This document shows positions 7,863-17,372 of a stretch of 64,000 nucleotides of DNA, piece by piece. The notes under the pieces are model-generated. The model saw only the letters and a program-made list of their open reading frames with translations. It was not told the origin of the DNA and made no database searches. The stretch covers positions 1-64,000 of the forward strand of contig NZ_CDRZ01000250.1 in NCBI RefSeq assembly GCF_000946815.1. Direction: 5' to 3'. The DNA is from Syntrophaceticus schinkii. GTDB lineage: Bacteria > Bacillota > DSM-12270 > Thermacetogeniales > Thermacetogeniaceae. A program made the position numbers and the translations under genes. Positions within the stretch are counted from its first letter, which is position 1. Each line of letters starts with the position of its first letter.

Positions 7863-7878
7863 GTTCCAGCAAATTACA

Positions 7879-10800
7879 TTAACGTTTATACACCTTTATC
7901 CGTTTACTCAACACAACCAGTGTTATGATGCCCGCCGCGGATACGCCGCACAGCAGCCACCAAACCCACGGAGAGCTGCTGTCGCCGGTCCTGGGGATGA
8001 CGTCCGGATCATCTTTGTCTGTGCAGAAACTGATCGCTGCGCCATAAGATGTACCCTCGCTGTTGGTGGCGTAGGCGCGCACATAATAGGCTGTGTCCGG
8101 TTTGAGTCCAGTCAAGGTTGCCGTAAAGCTGCCCGTGCCGCTGCCTGCCGTAACCTTTATCACGCCCGCGCCGCCGATGATGGGATTCGACACTGTACCG
8201 CAAACAAACCCGCGCTCCGTGACCGCTGCGCCGCCGTCGGCAACCACGCTGCCATTGAGTTTCGCGCCGATGGCCGATACCTCCGTTACGGAAGTGGTCA
8301 CGACCGTGGGCGGATCATAATCGGGCGTTACAAAAACCTGTGCGAATACCGCAAAGGGCGAAAGGCTTGAGACGCTGAACAAAGCCTTTCCGTCTGTCAC
8401 CGTGGCGGTATAGGTTTGAAGCATGCCGCCTGCACAGTGGAGGATGGTCACGGTCTGCCCATTGTACAGCGCGCCCACCGGCATCGTAATCGTTAGCGTG
8501 CCGATGAAGCCTTGCGAGAGCGATATATCCTTGCCCAGCAGGAGCACGTAATCATCGTCGTTCATTCGCTGCCCGATGGCGTCGCAGGCGGCATCTGTAC
8601 CAAGGGTCATATCCTTAACCGTTAGTGCCGCATCGTCGCGGATGGTACCTGATACGGATATACCTGTCGCTATGTCGGTAAGCGTACGGAACGAATAGCA
8701 GGGAGGCGTCTCTGTCCAGTGGGCTGTATAGGATCGGCTTCCCGTAGAGCCCGCCGGGATGGTCACGGTCATGACCGGGTCGCCCGTGATGCCCGTGCCC
8801 GACCATCCGGCGAAGTCGTAGCCGGTCTTTGTGGGATTGGTCAGCGTGATGGCATCGCTCTCGATAGTGTAGTTTGTGGTGTTGGCCGGGCTGACCGCGC
8901 CGCCGTTAAGATGATAGGTAATGGTGTAGTTGTCCGGTGTCCATTTGGCGTACAGGGTGACCACGCCGCTTTTGGCAAGGTTTATTACACTTTGCCCGTT
9001 CAAATAGACAACATCGCCGCCAGGGGCCGCTGCCCAGCCAGCGAAGCTGTAACCGAAGCGTGTAAACCCATTATTCCGCAAAGGCGCCTCCACATCATAA
9101 ATGTGGGTGGTGTCTGCCATGGTTCCCGTGCCGCCGTTGGCGTCATAACAGACGGTATAGTTGTTCGGAGTCCAGTTTGCCGTCCAGTTTGCCGTGTAGG
9201 AGCGGGGTCCGGTGGAGCCTGCGGGAATCGTCACATTCATAGAGGTTCCGCTAATCCCCGTGCCCGACCATCCGGCGAAGGTATAGCCGGTCTTTGTGGG
9301 ATTGGTCAGCGTGATGGCATCGCTCTCGATAGTGTAGCTTGTGGGGTTGGCCGGGCTGACCGCGCCGCCGTTAAGATGATAGGTAATGGTGTAGTCGTCC
9401 GGCGTCCACTTGGCGTACAGGTTGACCACGCCGCTTTGGGTAAGGTTTATTACACTTTGCCCGTTCAAATAGGCAACTTCGCCGCCGGGGGACGCTGCCC
9501 AGCCAGCGAAGCTGTAACCGCTGCGTGTAAAGGCATTATTCCGCAAAGGCGCCTCCACATCATAAGTGTGGGTGGTGTCTGCCATGGTTCCCGTGCCGCT
9601 GTTGGCGTCATAACAGACGGTATAGGTGTTCGGAGTCCAGTTTGCCGTGTAGGAACGATTTCCAGTGGAGCGTTTTGAAATCGTCACATTCATGGATGTT
9701 CCAATAATCCCCGTGCCCGACCATCCGGCGAAGGTATAGCCTGTTTTTGTGGGGTTATTCAGCGAGAAATCAGCGGTCTCAATTGTATAGCTTGTGGGGT
9801 TCGATATGGAAACCGTGCCGCCATCGAGATCGTAGCTGATATCATATGTCACTGGTGACCAGGTGGCATCGAGTTCAAGGCTGTCATTGAAGGTATAGCT
9901 TGTTCCTGGGTTATATGTTTTGCCTGCATATGTTTTCCATGTAATAAACGTATATCCTGGATTGCTGACGATACTGCCATCCAGGATTTTCCCGGCAGTG
10001 CCCCTATGCTGTGACTGTACGATCTCTCCCGGACCCATGCTCATGTTATGGTAATAAATCGACTTTAGTTGGAGGTATGCTCCGGCATTGGCAGCCGATG
10101 ACCAGAGATTGAGTTGATTTGCCCAAAAATTTGTGAGCCAGTCATCGCCGGGCCCCTCCACACCTTCCGGCAGTGTCATTGTAATAGCAGGCCGGGTGCT
10201 GGGAAAAAGGGTTGGGAGTTCGATTCCGTATTGGGATATTCCGGCATAATCCTTTGGGCCGACATGGGAATATACGGAATCTATATTTGTGAATGTCGAT
10301 GCTTGAGGGGTGTCATTGCGCAAAAAAACCGCAGTGGGAATATTGGTGGGTGCATCTGGGTGATCCGCAATAAAGATTTCGCTAATGCTTGTGCCGCCCG
10401 CTCCTCTCCCAATATCTTCACCACCGTCTTTTCCGCTGGCGAAAATGGTGCCGCCATAAAGCCTGATCGTATCGACGTTTCCTCCCTCGTTGTTATTATG
10501 TTTTCCGCCGCCGATACCGGCACCGCCGCTCCCACCGGTGGCAATAACCGTTCCGCCTGTGATCGTGATATCCCCGCTGGTTCCGTTGTTTCCGCCGCCG
10601 ATGCCTGCCGCATAACCGGCGCCGACGGCGTTAATCAGGCCACCGGCGATGTAAATCTTACCCCCGTCGCTGTCATCGTCACCACCGCCGATGCCCGCGC
10701 CGGCTTCAGAACTGTACGCATTGACTATGCCCCCGGATATATATATTTCGCCTCCGTTTTGCGAACAATTGCCGCCGCCGATGCCCGCGCCCCTGTTGCC

Positions 10801-11478
10801 GATGGCGGTCACAACACCGCCGCTGATGTTGATTTTACCTCCGGTTTTAACATTTCCGCCGCCGATGCCGGCGGCTTGCCTGCCGCCTATTGCGGTAACG
10901 GTCCCGCTCCTAATGTACAGGGTGGGGTAGGAATGAGTTCCGTCCGCCCAGTCTTTGCGGGCCGCGCTGATGCCCGGATTGTCTGCGGAACCGGTGGCAT
11001 ATAAAAAGCCTTTTATATCCTCTTCATTTTCGCCGGGCTTTGGCGGCGCCTGCTCAATAATCACTGTCGCATTATAGTTGACAATCAGCCCGGAACCGGA
11101 ATTGGAGATCAATGTGTTTTGTCCCCTTAAGTAAAGGATTGCCGTGGCCCCGCTGCCCACGCTGAATGTAAAACTATCTCCAATCATTTGCAGATTGTTC
11201 AGTGTGATATAAGCCCGGGCATTCTGACTAACGACAAAAGACAGTTTCCCCACAGTTGTTCCCGAGAGGGTTATGGTATGAAATCCCCCGTCCTGACGCG
11301 GTTTTAGATAAAGTGTCTTAATATCATCATACAACAAATCAGAGGCGGCTATATCACCTGATATAGTCAGCCCGTCAAATGTAAAAGAGTTTTCCGCCGC
11401 GTGTACGCTGCCGACGGGCACTAAAGTCAGTATGAAAGCCGCACATAGCAGAACAGATAAAAACCTTCTCATTTTCAT
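7879..11478 (-). CDS. Large sortase-anchored cell-surface protein with beta-helix and InlB-type repeats
   Basis: The product has about 1199 residues. The ATG at 11478 lies eight bases after GGAG and is followed by a signal peptide (FLSVLLCAAFILTLVPVGSVHA). Residues ~30-170 resemble a carbohydrate-binding beta-sandwich. Residues ~190-370 hold six ~30-residue repeats with AGIGGG, a right-handed beta-helix pattern. Residues ~560-920 hold five Listeria-Bacteroides (Flg_new/InlB B) repeats ending GYTFAGWSGTG or YAKWTPD. A fibronectin-like domain follows (YYVRAYATNSEGTSYG). The C terminus is a sorting signal: IPRTGD, a hydrophobic helix and KRIKVYKR. The repeats are nearly identical in DNA and alternate a-b-a-b-a. 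The start overlaps the upstream Cys-rich gene by four bases. A role in adhesion is inferred from the architecture. Confidence 0.9.
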   Translation of the reverse strand: MKMRRFLSVLLCAAFILTLVPVGSVHAAENSFTFDGLTISGDIAASDLLYDDIKTLYLKPRQDGGFHTITLSGTTVGKLSFVVSQNARAYITLNNLQMIGDSFTFSVGSGATAILYLRGQNTLISNSGSGLIVNYNATVIIEQAPPKPGENEEDIKGFLYATGSADNPGISAARKDWADGTHSYPTLYIRSGTVTAIGGRQAAGIGGGNVKTGGKINISGGVVTAIGNRGAGIGGGNCSQNGGEIYISGGIVNAYSSEAGAGIGGGDDDSDGGKIYIAGGLINAVGAGYAAGIGGGNNGTSGDITITGGTVIATGGSGGAGIGGGKHNNNEGGNVDTIRLYGGTIFASGKDGGEDIGRGAGGTSISEIFIADHPDAPTNIPTAVFLRNDTPQASTFTNIDSVYSHVGPKDYAGISQYGIELPTLFPSTRPAITMTLPEGVEGPGDDWLTNFWANQLNLWSSAANAGAYLQLKSIYYHNMSMGPGEIVQSQHRGTAGKILDGSIVSNPGYTFITWKTYAGKTYNPGTSYTFNDSLELDATWSPVTYDISYDLDGGTVSISNPTSYTIETADFSLNNPTKTGYTFAGWSGTGIIGTSMNVTISKRSTGNRSYTANWTPNTYTVCYDANSGTGTMADTTHTYDVEAPLRNNAFTRSGYSFAGWAASPGGEVAYLNGQSVINLTQSGVVNLYAKWTPDDYTITYHLNGGAVSPANPTSYTIESDAITLTNPTKTGYTFAGWSGTGISGTSMNVTIPAGSTGPRSYTANWTANWTPNNYTVCYDANGGTGTMADTTHIYDVEAPLRNNGFTRFGYSFAGWAAAPGGDVVYLNGQSVINLAKSGVVTLYAKWTPDNYTITYHLNGGAVSPANTTNYTIESDAITLTNPTKTGYDFAGWSGTGITGDPVMTVTIPAGSTGSRSYTAHWTETPPCYSFRTLTDIATGISVSGTIRDDAALTVKDMTLGTDAACDAIGQRMNDDDYVLLLGKDISLSQGFIGTLTITMPVGALYNGQTVTILHCAGGMLQTYTATVTDGKALFSVSSLSPFAVFAQVFVTPDYDPPTVVTTSVTEVSAIGAKLNGSVVADGGAAVTERGFVCGTVSNPIIGGAGVIKVTAGSGTGSFTATLTGLKPDTAYYVRAYATNSEGTSYGAAISFCTDKDDPDVIPRTGDSSSPWVWWLLCGVSAAGIITLVVLSKRIKVYKR

Positions 11479-11813
11479 TCGCTTCTCTCCTCTCCCGATT
11501 TGTATTCGCGCCGCCGCGCTTCGCACATACAGATGCCGATGGGATCGCAAGGTGTTTGCTCCCGGTAAAACCAGGCGCAGCCGCCGCAGTCGCCGGGCGG
11601 GGGCTTCCCCACGGCGTTGGGCTTGCAGTGAAGGCAGCTCTCCTGTTCCGCAGTGGCAAAGGGCTGTCCCTCCTCGGTATACTCCGGGCGTTCCTCAAAG
11701 TCGGGATAGGCCGGGTAGCTTTCGTCAAGCTGCTCGTCATATTCAAGGTAAACGGGAAAGCTGCGGCCTCCCGCCCGGAACACCCTATATGTCCGCTTTT
11801 GTTCAGGCTCCAT
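11475..11813 (-). CDS. Small cysteine-rich hypothetical protein
   Basis: The 112-residue protein starts MEPEQKRTYRVFRAG and has an acidic, proline- and tyrosine-rich middle. The C-terminal half carries two or three pairs of cysteines (SCLHCKP, GDCGGCAWF, GICMCEARR) that could bind zinc or an iron-sulfur cluster. It has no signal peptide. Its stop codon overlaps the adhesin start (ATGA), so the two are translationally coupled and probably act together. I do not know a function. The start at 11813 gives a coherent protein; a longer frame upstream runs through the regulator terminator and is unlikely. Confidence 0.7.
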   Translation of the reverse strand: MEPEQKRTYRVFRAGGRSFPVYLEYDEQLDESYPAYPDFEERPEYTEEGQPFATAEQESCLHCKPNAVGKPPPGDCGGCAWFYREQTPCDPIGICMCEARRREYKSGEERSE

Positions 11814-11840
11814 CAGTTCGCACTCTTTTCCCCATAGATA

Positions 11841-11879
11841 AAAAAACCCTATGATAGCTTGTTTACGACTATCATAGGG
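11841..11879 (-). terminator. Terminator of the HTH regulator gene
   Basis: An 11-bp inverted repeat (CCCTATGATAG / CTATCATAGGG) with an 11-base loop is followed on the minus strand by six T. It separates the regulator from the Cys-rich/adhesin pair. Confidence 0.8.
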
Positions 11880-11895
11880 GCAAATCCATGTCTGC

Positions 11896-11931
11896 AAAAG
11901 TGACTTTTCACACCCAAAAAGTCACTTTTTT
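11896..11931. terminator. Second inverted repeat with T runs on both strands
   Basis: AAAAGTGACTTTT and AAAAGTCACTTTT form a 13-bp perfect stem with a short loop, directly after the regulator stop codon. It can act as a terminator in either direction, or as an operator for the cassette. Confidence 0.6.
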
Positions 11932-11935
11932 CGGC

Positions 11936-13114
11936 TCACAAAACGTATTTTGCAAGCTCGTCCCGGCTGGAGATAAACAGCTTTTCGTAAATTTCCAGCA
12001 TGATGTTCTTGAGCCTTCCCACCGAAATACAATACTGCTTGGCAATTTTTGCATAAGGGATACGGCGCGCCGCAAGCACGGCGATATGGTATTCCCGCAG
12101 GGACAGGATGAGGGTGATGTTATCCTTTGTGAATTGGTTATGGAAGGTGATCCAGTTTTTCCATGTGCGCTTCCATTGTTCCATGACCGCACCGTAATAG
12201 CCGGGAAACTCCTGCTCAAGGCACCGCTCCATCAGACCGCCGAGAGCGGTGACAAGCTCCGCAAAAGGCGTGATAAAGCCGTGGGGCAGGGCGAGGCGCA
12301 TAGCCTCCAGCAACCAGCGTTTGGCCTCGTCCTCCCGCTCCAGCGCGTGGCAGGCGATGGCGCAGGTTACCCGCAAATAGATATCGGTCGTGGTGATTCC
12401 CCGCTCCGGGGAACTCAGTGTCAGCGCGGTCTGTGCTACGGCCAGCATGACGTCAGGCTGTCCGATATAATGGAGATACCTTGCCCGTAGATAAAGGGCG
12501 TTGGGCATTGCCTGGGGTGGAAGGGCGCTCAAGTCCCCTACCTTCAGCCAGTCGGGAACCATGTTTGGGGCAATCACGCTCACTACGGCGGTGGCGAGAG
12601 AAATCTCCGCACATGCGGCTATTTCACTACCTTTATTGGTATCAATGCATCTCTTGAGATAGCTTTCTATCTCCGTGTAAGTACGGTAGTCGCCCATACT
12701 AATAGCTGCCGCGATGGCCAACGGGCAGGCGCGCAGCCTGGCCGCGTCGTCCCCCTCGGTTTTATGGCAGCACTGCATCGCCCGCCGGAAGTCGCCCCGC
12801 AGATAGGCCAGTTCCGCTTCATATATGAGCCGCAGCCTGTCCTCGTCTATGGTATCCAAAATCGCGTCGGGGTTGCCGCTCGGCATAGGAATGGCGGTGG
12901 CGGCAATGACACAGGACAGATCAGAAGAAAGCGATATTTGCGGAAGCTTCTTCTCCCTGCGCGGATCGATGGGTTTTTCCGCATCAACCGGGATCATCCA
13001 CGACCTTCCATATTTTTTGGCGCGGGGTATCCGGTTGTCGGCCAAAAACCGTTGCACCTGCCTCAAAGAAACGCCCCACTTTTCAGAGGCCTCCACAGCA
13101 GATATGTATTCCAA
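11936..13114 (-). CDS. Transcriptional regulator with N-terminal excisionase-type HTH and C-terminal LuxR-like HTH
   Basis: The 392-residue protein starts at a TTG (13114) ten bases after AAAGGA. Residues 3-45 (YISAVEASEKWGVSLRQVQ then RFLADNRIP and GRSWMIP) form a MerR/excisionase-like winged helix. The middle is helical with repeat-like pairs of helices, as in MalT/LuxR-type regulators. The last ~60 residues (EYHIAVLAARRIPYAKIAK then VGRLKNIMLEIYEKL) look like a LuxR-type HTH. It lies upstream of the adhesin and Cys-rich gene on the same strand and is separated from them by a terminator. It is the likely regulator of this surface cassette. The cassette is visibly GC-richer than its neighbours, suggesting transfer as a unit. 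Confidence 0.75.
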   Translation of the reverse strand: MEYISAVEASEKWGVSLRQVQRFLADNRIPRAKKYGRSWMIPVDAEKPIDPRREKKLPQISLSSDLSCVIAATAIPMPSGNPDAILDTIDEDRLRLIYEAELAYLRGDFRRAMQCCHKTEGDDAARLRACPLAIAAAISMGDYRTYTEIESYLKRCIDTNKGSEIAACAEISLATAVVSVIAPNMVPDWLKVGDLSALPPQAMPNALYLRARYLHYIGQPDVMLAVAQTALTLSSPERGITTTDIYLRVTCAIACHALEREDEAKRWLLEAMRLALPHGFITPFAELVTALGGLMERCLEQEFPGYYGAVMEQWKRTWKNWITFHNQFTKDNITLILSLREYHIAVLAARRIPYAKIAKQYCISVGRLKNIMLEIYEKLFISSRDELAKYVL

Positions 13115-13284
13115 CCTAAAACCGTCCTTTCTTAAATGACAGTTTAATTATAGTCGTTTGAGCGTCGTGTTTTCAATTGTGAATCAACATTTCATGGAGT
13201 TATTATGTACTGATTGACGTCTTTGACAGAAGTAGGGTGGTATCCTCCGGTTTCAGTTCTCTGATTTGACATTGGCACTGGTAG
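13115..13284. other. Intergenic region upstream of the HTH regulator
   Basis: The regulator promoter must lie here on the minus strand, but I see no convincing -35/-10 pair. No gene is supported. Confidence 0.3.
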
Positions 13285-13425
13285 GTGATAGAGATCACCA
13301 ATTATCACACCGATGGGAGCACGTCTCCGGGAGTGCAGCCAAAATATGCCTCACTCTCTTATGAATACGAAATCAAAATCCCCTTGGATGATATTTCATT
13401 CTATATCACTGTCCGGCATTGGTAA
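13285..13425 (+). other. Short open frame of 46 codons, possible gene remnant
   Basis: The frame from GTG reads IEITNYHTDGSTSPGVQPKY and ends DDISFYITVRHW. The composition is protein-like, but there is no ribosome site and a stop lies directly upstream. I do not recognise the family; it may be the tail of a lost gene. Confidence 0.25.
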
Positions 13426-13434
13426 CCCTTCAAT

Positions 13435-13593
13435 CTACAATGCTTCCAGGTATCCCTGAATGGCTTCCCGAATTCTTGCTAAAGCTTCATCCTTGTTTTT
13501 CCCTTGTGTAACACAACCAGGCAGTGCAGGAACAGTAACTGTATAGCAATTACTGTCGTTTTTTTCTAAGACAACCTTAAAACTTCGTTGCAT
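13435..13593 (-). CDS. HicB-family antitoxin-like protein, without HicA
   Basis: The 52-residue protein starts at an ATG eight bases after a perfect GGAGG. It carries the HicB/UPF0150 core: VPALPGCVTQGKNKDEALARI, with REAIQGYLEAL after it. HicB proteins fold like RNase H and neutralise the HicA ribonuclease. No HicA frame is visible on either side and there is no C-terminal DNA-binding domain, so it is a solitary short HicB. It may neutralise a toxin encoded elsewhere or be a remnant of a pair. Confidence 0.8.
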   Translation of the reverse strand: MQRSFKVVLEKNDSNCYTVTVPALPGCVTQGKNKDEALARIREAIQGYLEAL

Positions 13594-13845
13594 GATTATT
13601 TCCTCCTTTCTGGTAATTATCAACCCTAACACATAATCAAATTGAATCCTATTTGACTGATGCCACGCAAAGCTAAAAAGTGAATACCGCTTTATGGGAG
13701 GGGATGCAGGATATTGTCATCTTAAATCGAAGTGACTTAACAATACGTAATTGGTTATTTCGAAAAGATTAAATACAATGCATTATACGTTGTGCCGGTA
13801 AAAATGGTAATTGTGCATTTAGAACGGAAGGCAGGGTATTTGGTA

Positions 13846-15947
13846 ATGAACCAAAATCAAATTATTAGTTTTATATGGGGAATCGCAGATGACTGTTTAA
13901 GAGATGTCTATGTGCGAGGAAAATACAGAGATGTTATTTTACCGATGACAGTCATTCGCAGACTGGATGCAGTGCTTGAAGAAACAAAAGATGAAGTGCT
14001 TGCTATGAAAAAAATGCTGGACGAAGCAGGAATATTAGAGCAGACAAGTGCCCTATGCAATGCATCCGGAGAAGCGTTTTATAATTGCTCTCCTTTTATA
14101 TTAAAAGACTTAAGGTCGAGAGCAAAGGCGCAGCAGCTCAAGGCTAATTTTATTGCCTACCTGGACGGTTTTTCACCTAATGTGCAGGAGATACTCGAGA
14201 AGTTTAAGTTCAGAAATCAAATTGATACCATGACCGATGCAGGCATCCTTGGTGCTGTTATCGAAAAGTTTGTTGATCCCAGATTCAACCTAAGCCCTAA
14301 ACCGGTATTAGATGACAAAGGAGATGTTGATCTCCCTGGTCTTGACAACCATACCATGGGGGTTATCTTTGAAGAACTGATTCGAAGGTTTAATGAAGAA
14401 AATAATGAAGAAGCCGGAGAACACTTTACGCCGAGAGATGTTATTGAATTAATGGCGGACCTGATCTTCATGTCGATTAAAGACAAGATAACAGACAGCA
14501 CATATCTCTGTTATGACGGAGCATGTGGCACAGGCGGAATGCTGACTATCGCTGATGAAAGGCTAAAAGTGCTGGCCAGGGAAAACAACAAGAATGTATC
14601 TATTCACCTTTTCGGTCAGGAGATCAACCCTGAGACATATGCAATTGCAAAAGCGGATCTATTATTAAAAGGTGACGGCAAAGCCGCCGATAATATTGTG
14701 TATGGTTCTACACTATCCAACGATGGCCATGCCACAACAGAGTTTGACTTCATGCTAAGCAATCCGCCTTATGGAAAGTCATGGAAAACAGATGCAGAAC
14801 GTTTAGGTGGCAAGAAGGATATTACTGACCCTCGCTTTGTTCTCAATTTTGCAGGAGATCCCGAATTCAATATGATCCCACGGGTGAGCGATGGCCAGAT
14901 GCTTTTCTTAGCCAATAATATTTCTAAGATGAAACACAATACAGAGCTTGGAAGCAGAATCGCAGAAGTTCATAATGGCTCATCCTTATTTACAGGAGAT
15001 GCAGGCCAGGGTGAAAGCAATTTCAGACGCTATATGATCGAAAGTGATTATCTCGAAGCAATCATTGCCTTACCTGAAAATATGTTTTACAACACGGGAA
15101 TTGCCACCTATATTTGGGTTCTCACCAATCGAAAAGAAAGCAGACGCAAAGGAAAAGTTCAGCTTATTGACGCAACAAACTTAAAGTCTCCCTTGAGGAA
15201 AAATCTAGGGAACAAAAACTGCCAGTTAACAGAAGATATCAGACAGCAGATCATGGAACTCTATCTTAATTTTGAAGAAAATGAGTACTCTAAGATATTT
15301 GATAATCAAGAGTTCGGTTATTGGAAGATTACAGTTGAACGTCCTCTAAGACGAAAAGCTGAAGTGAATAGAGTAAAAATAGATGAGTTTAAACAGATAG
15401 CAGAAGAAGCTAAAGATGGCATCGCATGGGAGTTAGTTCAAGAGGTTTATGCAGAAAACATGAAAGATTCCTATGACACATACATGGAATTTGAAGAAAA
15501 AGTAGCAAAAGCAACAAAGAAAAAAAAATCATAAATTTCCGGCAAAGAAAAAGCGCTTGATTGCCGAACACTTTGCTGTAAAGGATGAAAATGCAAGGCC
15601 TGAGATCAAGAAAGAAAATCAAAAAAGGAAAAGAAAATCCACTCTATGGGAGTTTTTTGGTTAACGACAAGATTGTTGAATATGAAGTGGATACAGAGCT
15701 GCGAGATACAGAGCAGATTCCTCTTGGATATCCAGGGGGTATCGAAGGATTTTTTAAAGAAGAAGTGCTGCCTTACACCCCGGATGCCTGGATAGATGAC
15801 AGCAAAACACAGATAGGCTATGAGATTAGCTTTACAAAGTATTTCTATAAGCCAGTGAAGCTAAGAAGTATTGAGGAGATTGTGGCAGATATTGAAGCTA
15901 TTGAAGAGGAAACTGATGGGTTATTGAATGAGATCATAGGGGTGTAG
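13846..15947 (+). CDS. hsdM: Type I restriction-modification methyltransferase subunit HsdM, two frameshifts
   Basis: HsdM methylates adenine N6 at the sequence chosen by HsdS. It has the SAM-binding motif DGACGTGGML and the catalytic SNPPYG. The first frame ends at 15534 inside the C-terminal region. The A9 run at 15520-15528 and the T6 run at 15653-15658 each appear one base too long. With both corrected the frame continues as KFPAKKKRLIAEHFAVKDEN, then WEFLVNDKIVEYEVD, and ends at 15947 with the usual IGYEISFTKYFYKP and LLNEIIGV. The corrected length is about 700 residues, normal for this subgroup. I chose ATG 13846 (MNQNQIISF) by family fit; a GTG at 13792 is possible. hsdS follows three bases later. 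Confidence 0.88.
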
Positions 15948-15950
15948 TAT

Positions 15951-17372
15951 ATGGCAAAAATAAAACCGTATGAGGAATATAAAGAAGTTGATTTGCCATG
16001 GCTAGAGCGTATCCCGAGTCATTGGGGACAGAGAAAAGTCAAATACTTATTTGATGAAAGAGTAGAGAAAGGATATCCTGATGAAACCTTATTAGCAGCC
16101 ACACAAAACAAAGGTGTAGTACCTAAGCATATGTATGAAAACAGAACGGTAGTTGCACAAAAGGATTTACATTTATTAAAACTAGTTAAAAAAGGTGATT
16201 TTGTTATTAGTCTAAGATCATTCCAAGGTGGCATAGAGTATGCGTATTATCAAGGGATAATAAGTCCTGCATATACAATAATGATTCCAAAAAGCGAAAT
16301 TGCTCCTGGCTTTTTTTAAACATCTGGGTAAATCAAAATTGTTTATCGAATTACTAAAAATGTGTGTAACAGGGATTAGGGAAGGTCAGAACATAGACTA
16401 TAACGTATTAAAAAATTCAATGATACCTCTTCCCCCAAAAGAAGAACAAGATAAAATAGCTAAATTTCTAGACAATCGTCTTTCTAAAATCAACCGATTT
16501 ATAAAAGCAAAAAAGAAGGAAATAGAGCTTTTTAAAGAACTAAAACAAGCCATTATAAATCAAGCTATAACGAAAGGTATTGATCCTAGTGTACCGAAGA
16601 AGGATAGTGGTGTGGAGTGGCTTGGGGAGATACCGGAACATTGGGAGATAAAAAGGATAAAAAACAATAATCGTTTATATAACGGAAATGCATTTCCAAT
16701 TGAGTATCAAGGCAATGACTTTGGAGAGATTCCATTTTATAAAGTGAGTGATATTAACAAAGCAGAAATCTTTGTATCTGAATCTAATAATTATGTAAGT
16801 CGAGAATTAGTAAATAACAATCGATGGACTATTATCCCGAGTAATTGTATATTATTTGCTAAAATCGGTGAAGCATTAAAGAAAAACCATCGGAAAATAA
16901 ACAAAAAGGTCTGTTTGATAGATAACAATATGCAAGCAATGTACCATATGAGATTAATTTATTATTCCAATATTACTTGATGAGAGTTATAGATATGTCT
17001 TGGTTTGATAATGGTGGTACGGTTCCATCAATAAATACTAGTGAATTGTTAAGTTGCAAAATTCCATTTCCACCTATAGAAGAACAACAGGCTATTGTAA
17101 TCTATATTGAAACCAAAATTAAAGTTATCGAGAAACACATTGATGCTATTCAAAGTAAAATAAACTTGCTAAGAGAATACCGCACCAGCCTTATTTCAGC
17201 AGTAGTAACGGGCAAGGTGGATGTTCGACATATACCTGTTGAAGATACTGATGAGTTCATAGAGGATATCGCTGAGGACGAGGAAGGTGTATTTGAAGAG
17301 GAAATCGGGGAGGAGGACAAGGAGGTGTTAATATGCCAACCAACACAAAAGAAGCCGGATTGGAAAATTTAA
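15951..17372 (+). CDS. hsdS: Type I restriction-modification specificity subunit HsdS, two frameshifts
   Basis: HsdS selects the DNA target. The N-terminal recognition domain starts LPWLERIPSHWGQRKVKYL. The central conserved region reads PLPPKEEQDKIAKFLDNRL, followed by a second domain starting VEWLGEIPEHWEIKRIK and a second conserved helix (PPIEEQQAIVIYIETKIKVI). So there are two half-sites, as in intact HsdS. The T7 run at 16311-16317 has one base too many. A second shift of one missing base lies between about 16925 and 16975, joining AMYHMR to NLLFQYYLMRVIDMSWFDNGG. The 3' end overlaps hsdR by 40 bases. If the shifts are real the system is inactive for modification and restriction. Confidence 0.82.

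Noticed and set aside
8719-9678. A 319-codon open frame on the plus strand inside the adhesin gene
   Set aside because: It is the antisense shadow of GC-rich repeats; the translation is Ala/Gly/Arg/Val-rich, repeats with the adhesin period and has no ribosome site.
10400-10900. Regularly spaced short repeats that could suggest a CRISPR array
   Set aside because: The spacing follows the ~30-residue AGIGGG protein repeat of the adhesin and the units diverge in a codon-like manner; there are no unique spacers between identical repeats.
10114-11004. A 296-codon plus-strand open frame antisense to the adhesin beta-helix region
   Set aside because: Same reason: the minus strand has a signal peptide, ordered repeats and a sorting signal, which this frame lacks.
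11888-12490. A 200-codon plus-strand frame opposite the HTH regulator
   Set aside because: No start signal and no recognisable motif; the minus strand has two HTH regions.
13651-13680. A third copy of the large direct repeat (TGATGCCACGCAAAGCT)
   Set aside because: Only about 17 bases match the start of copies A and B; the hairpin and the rest are absent, so it may be chance.
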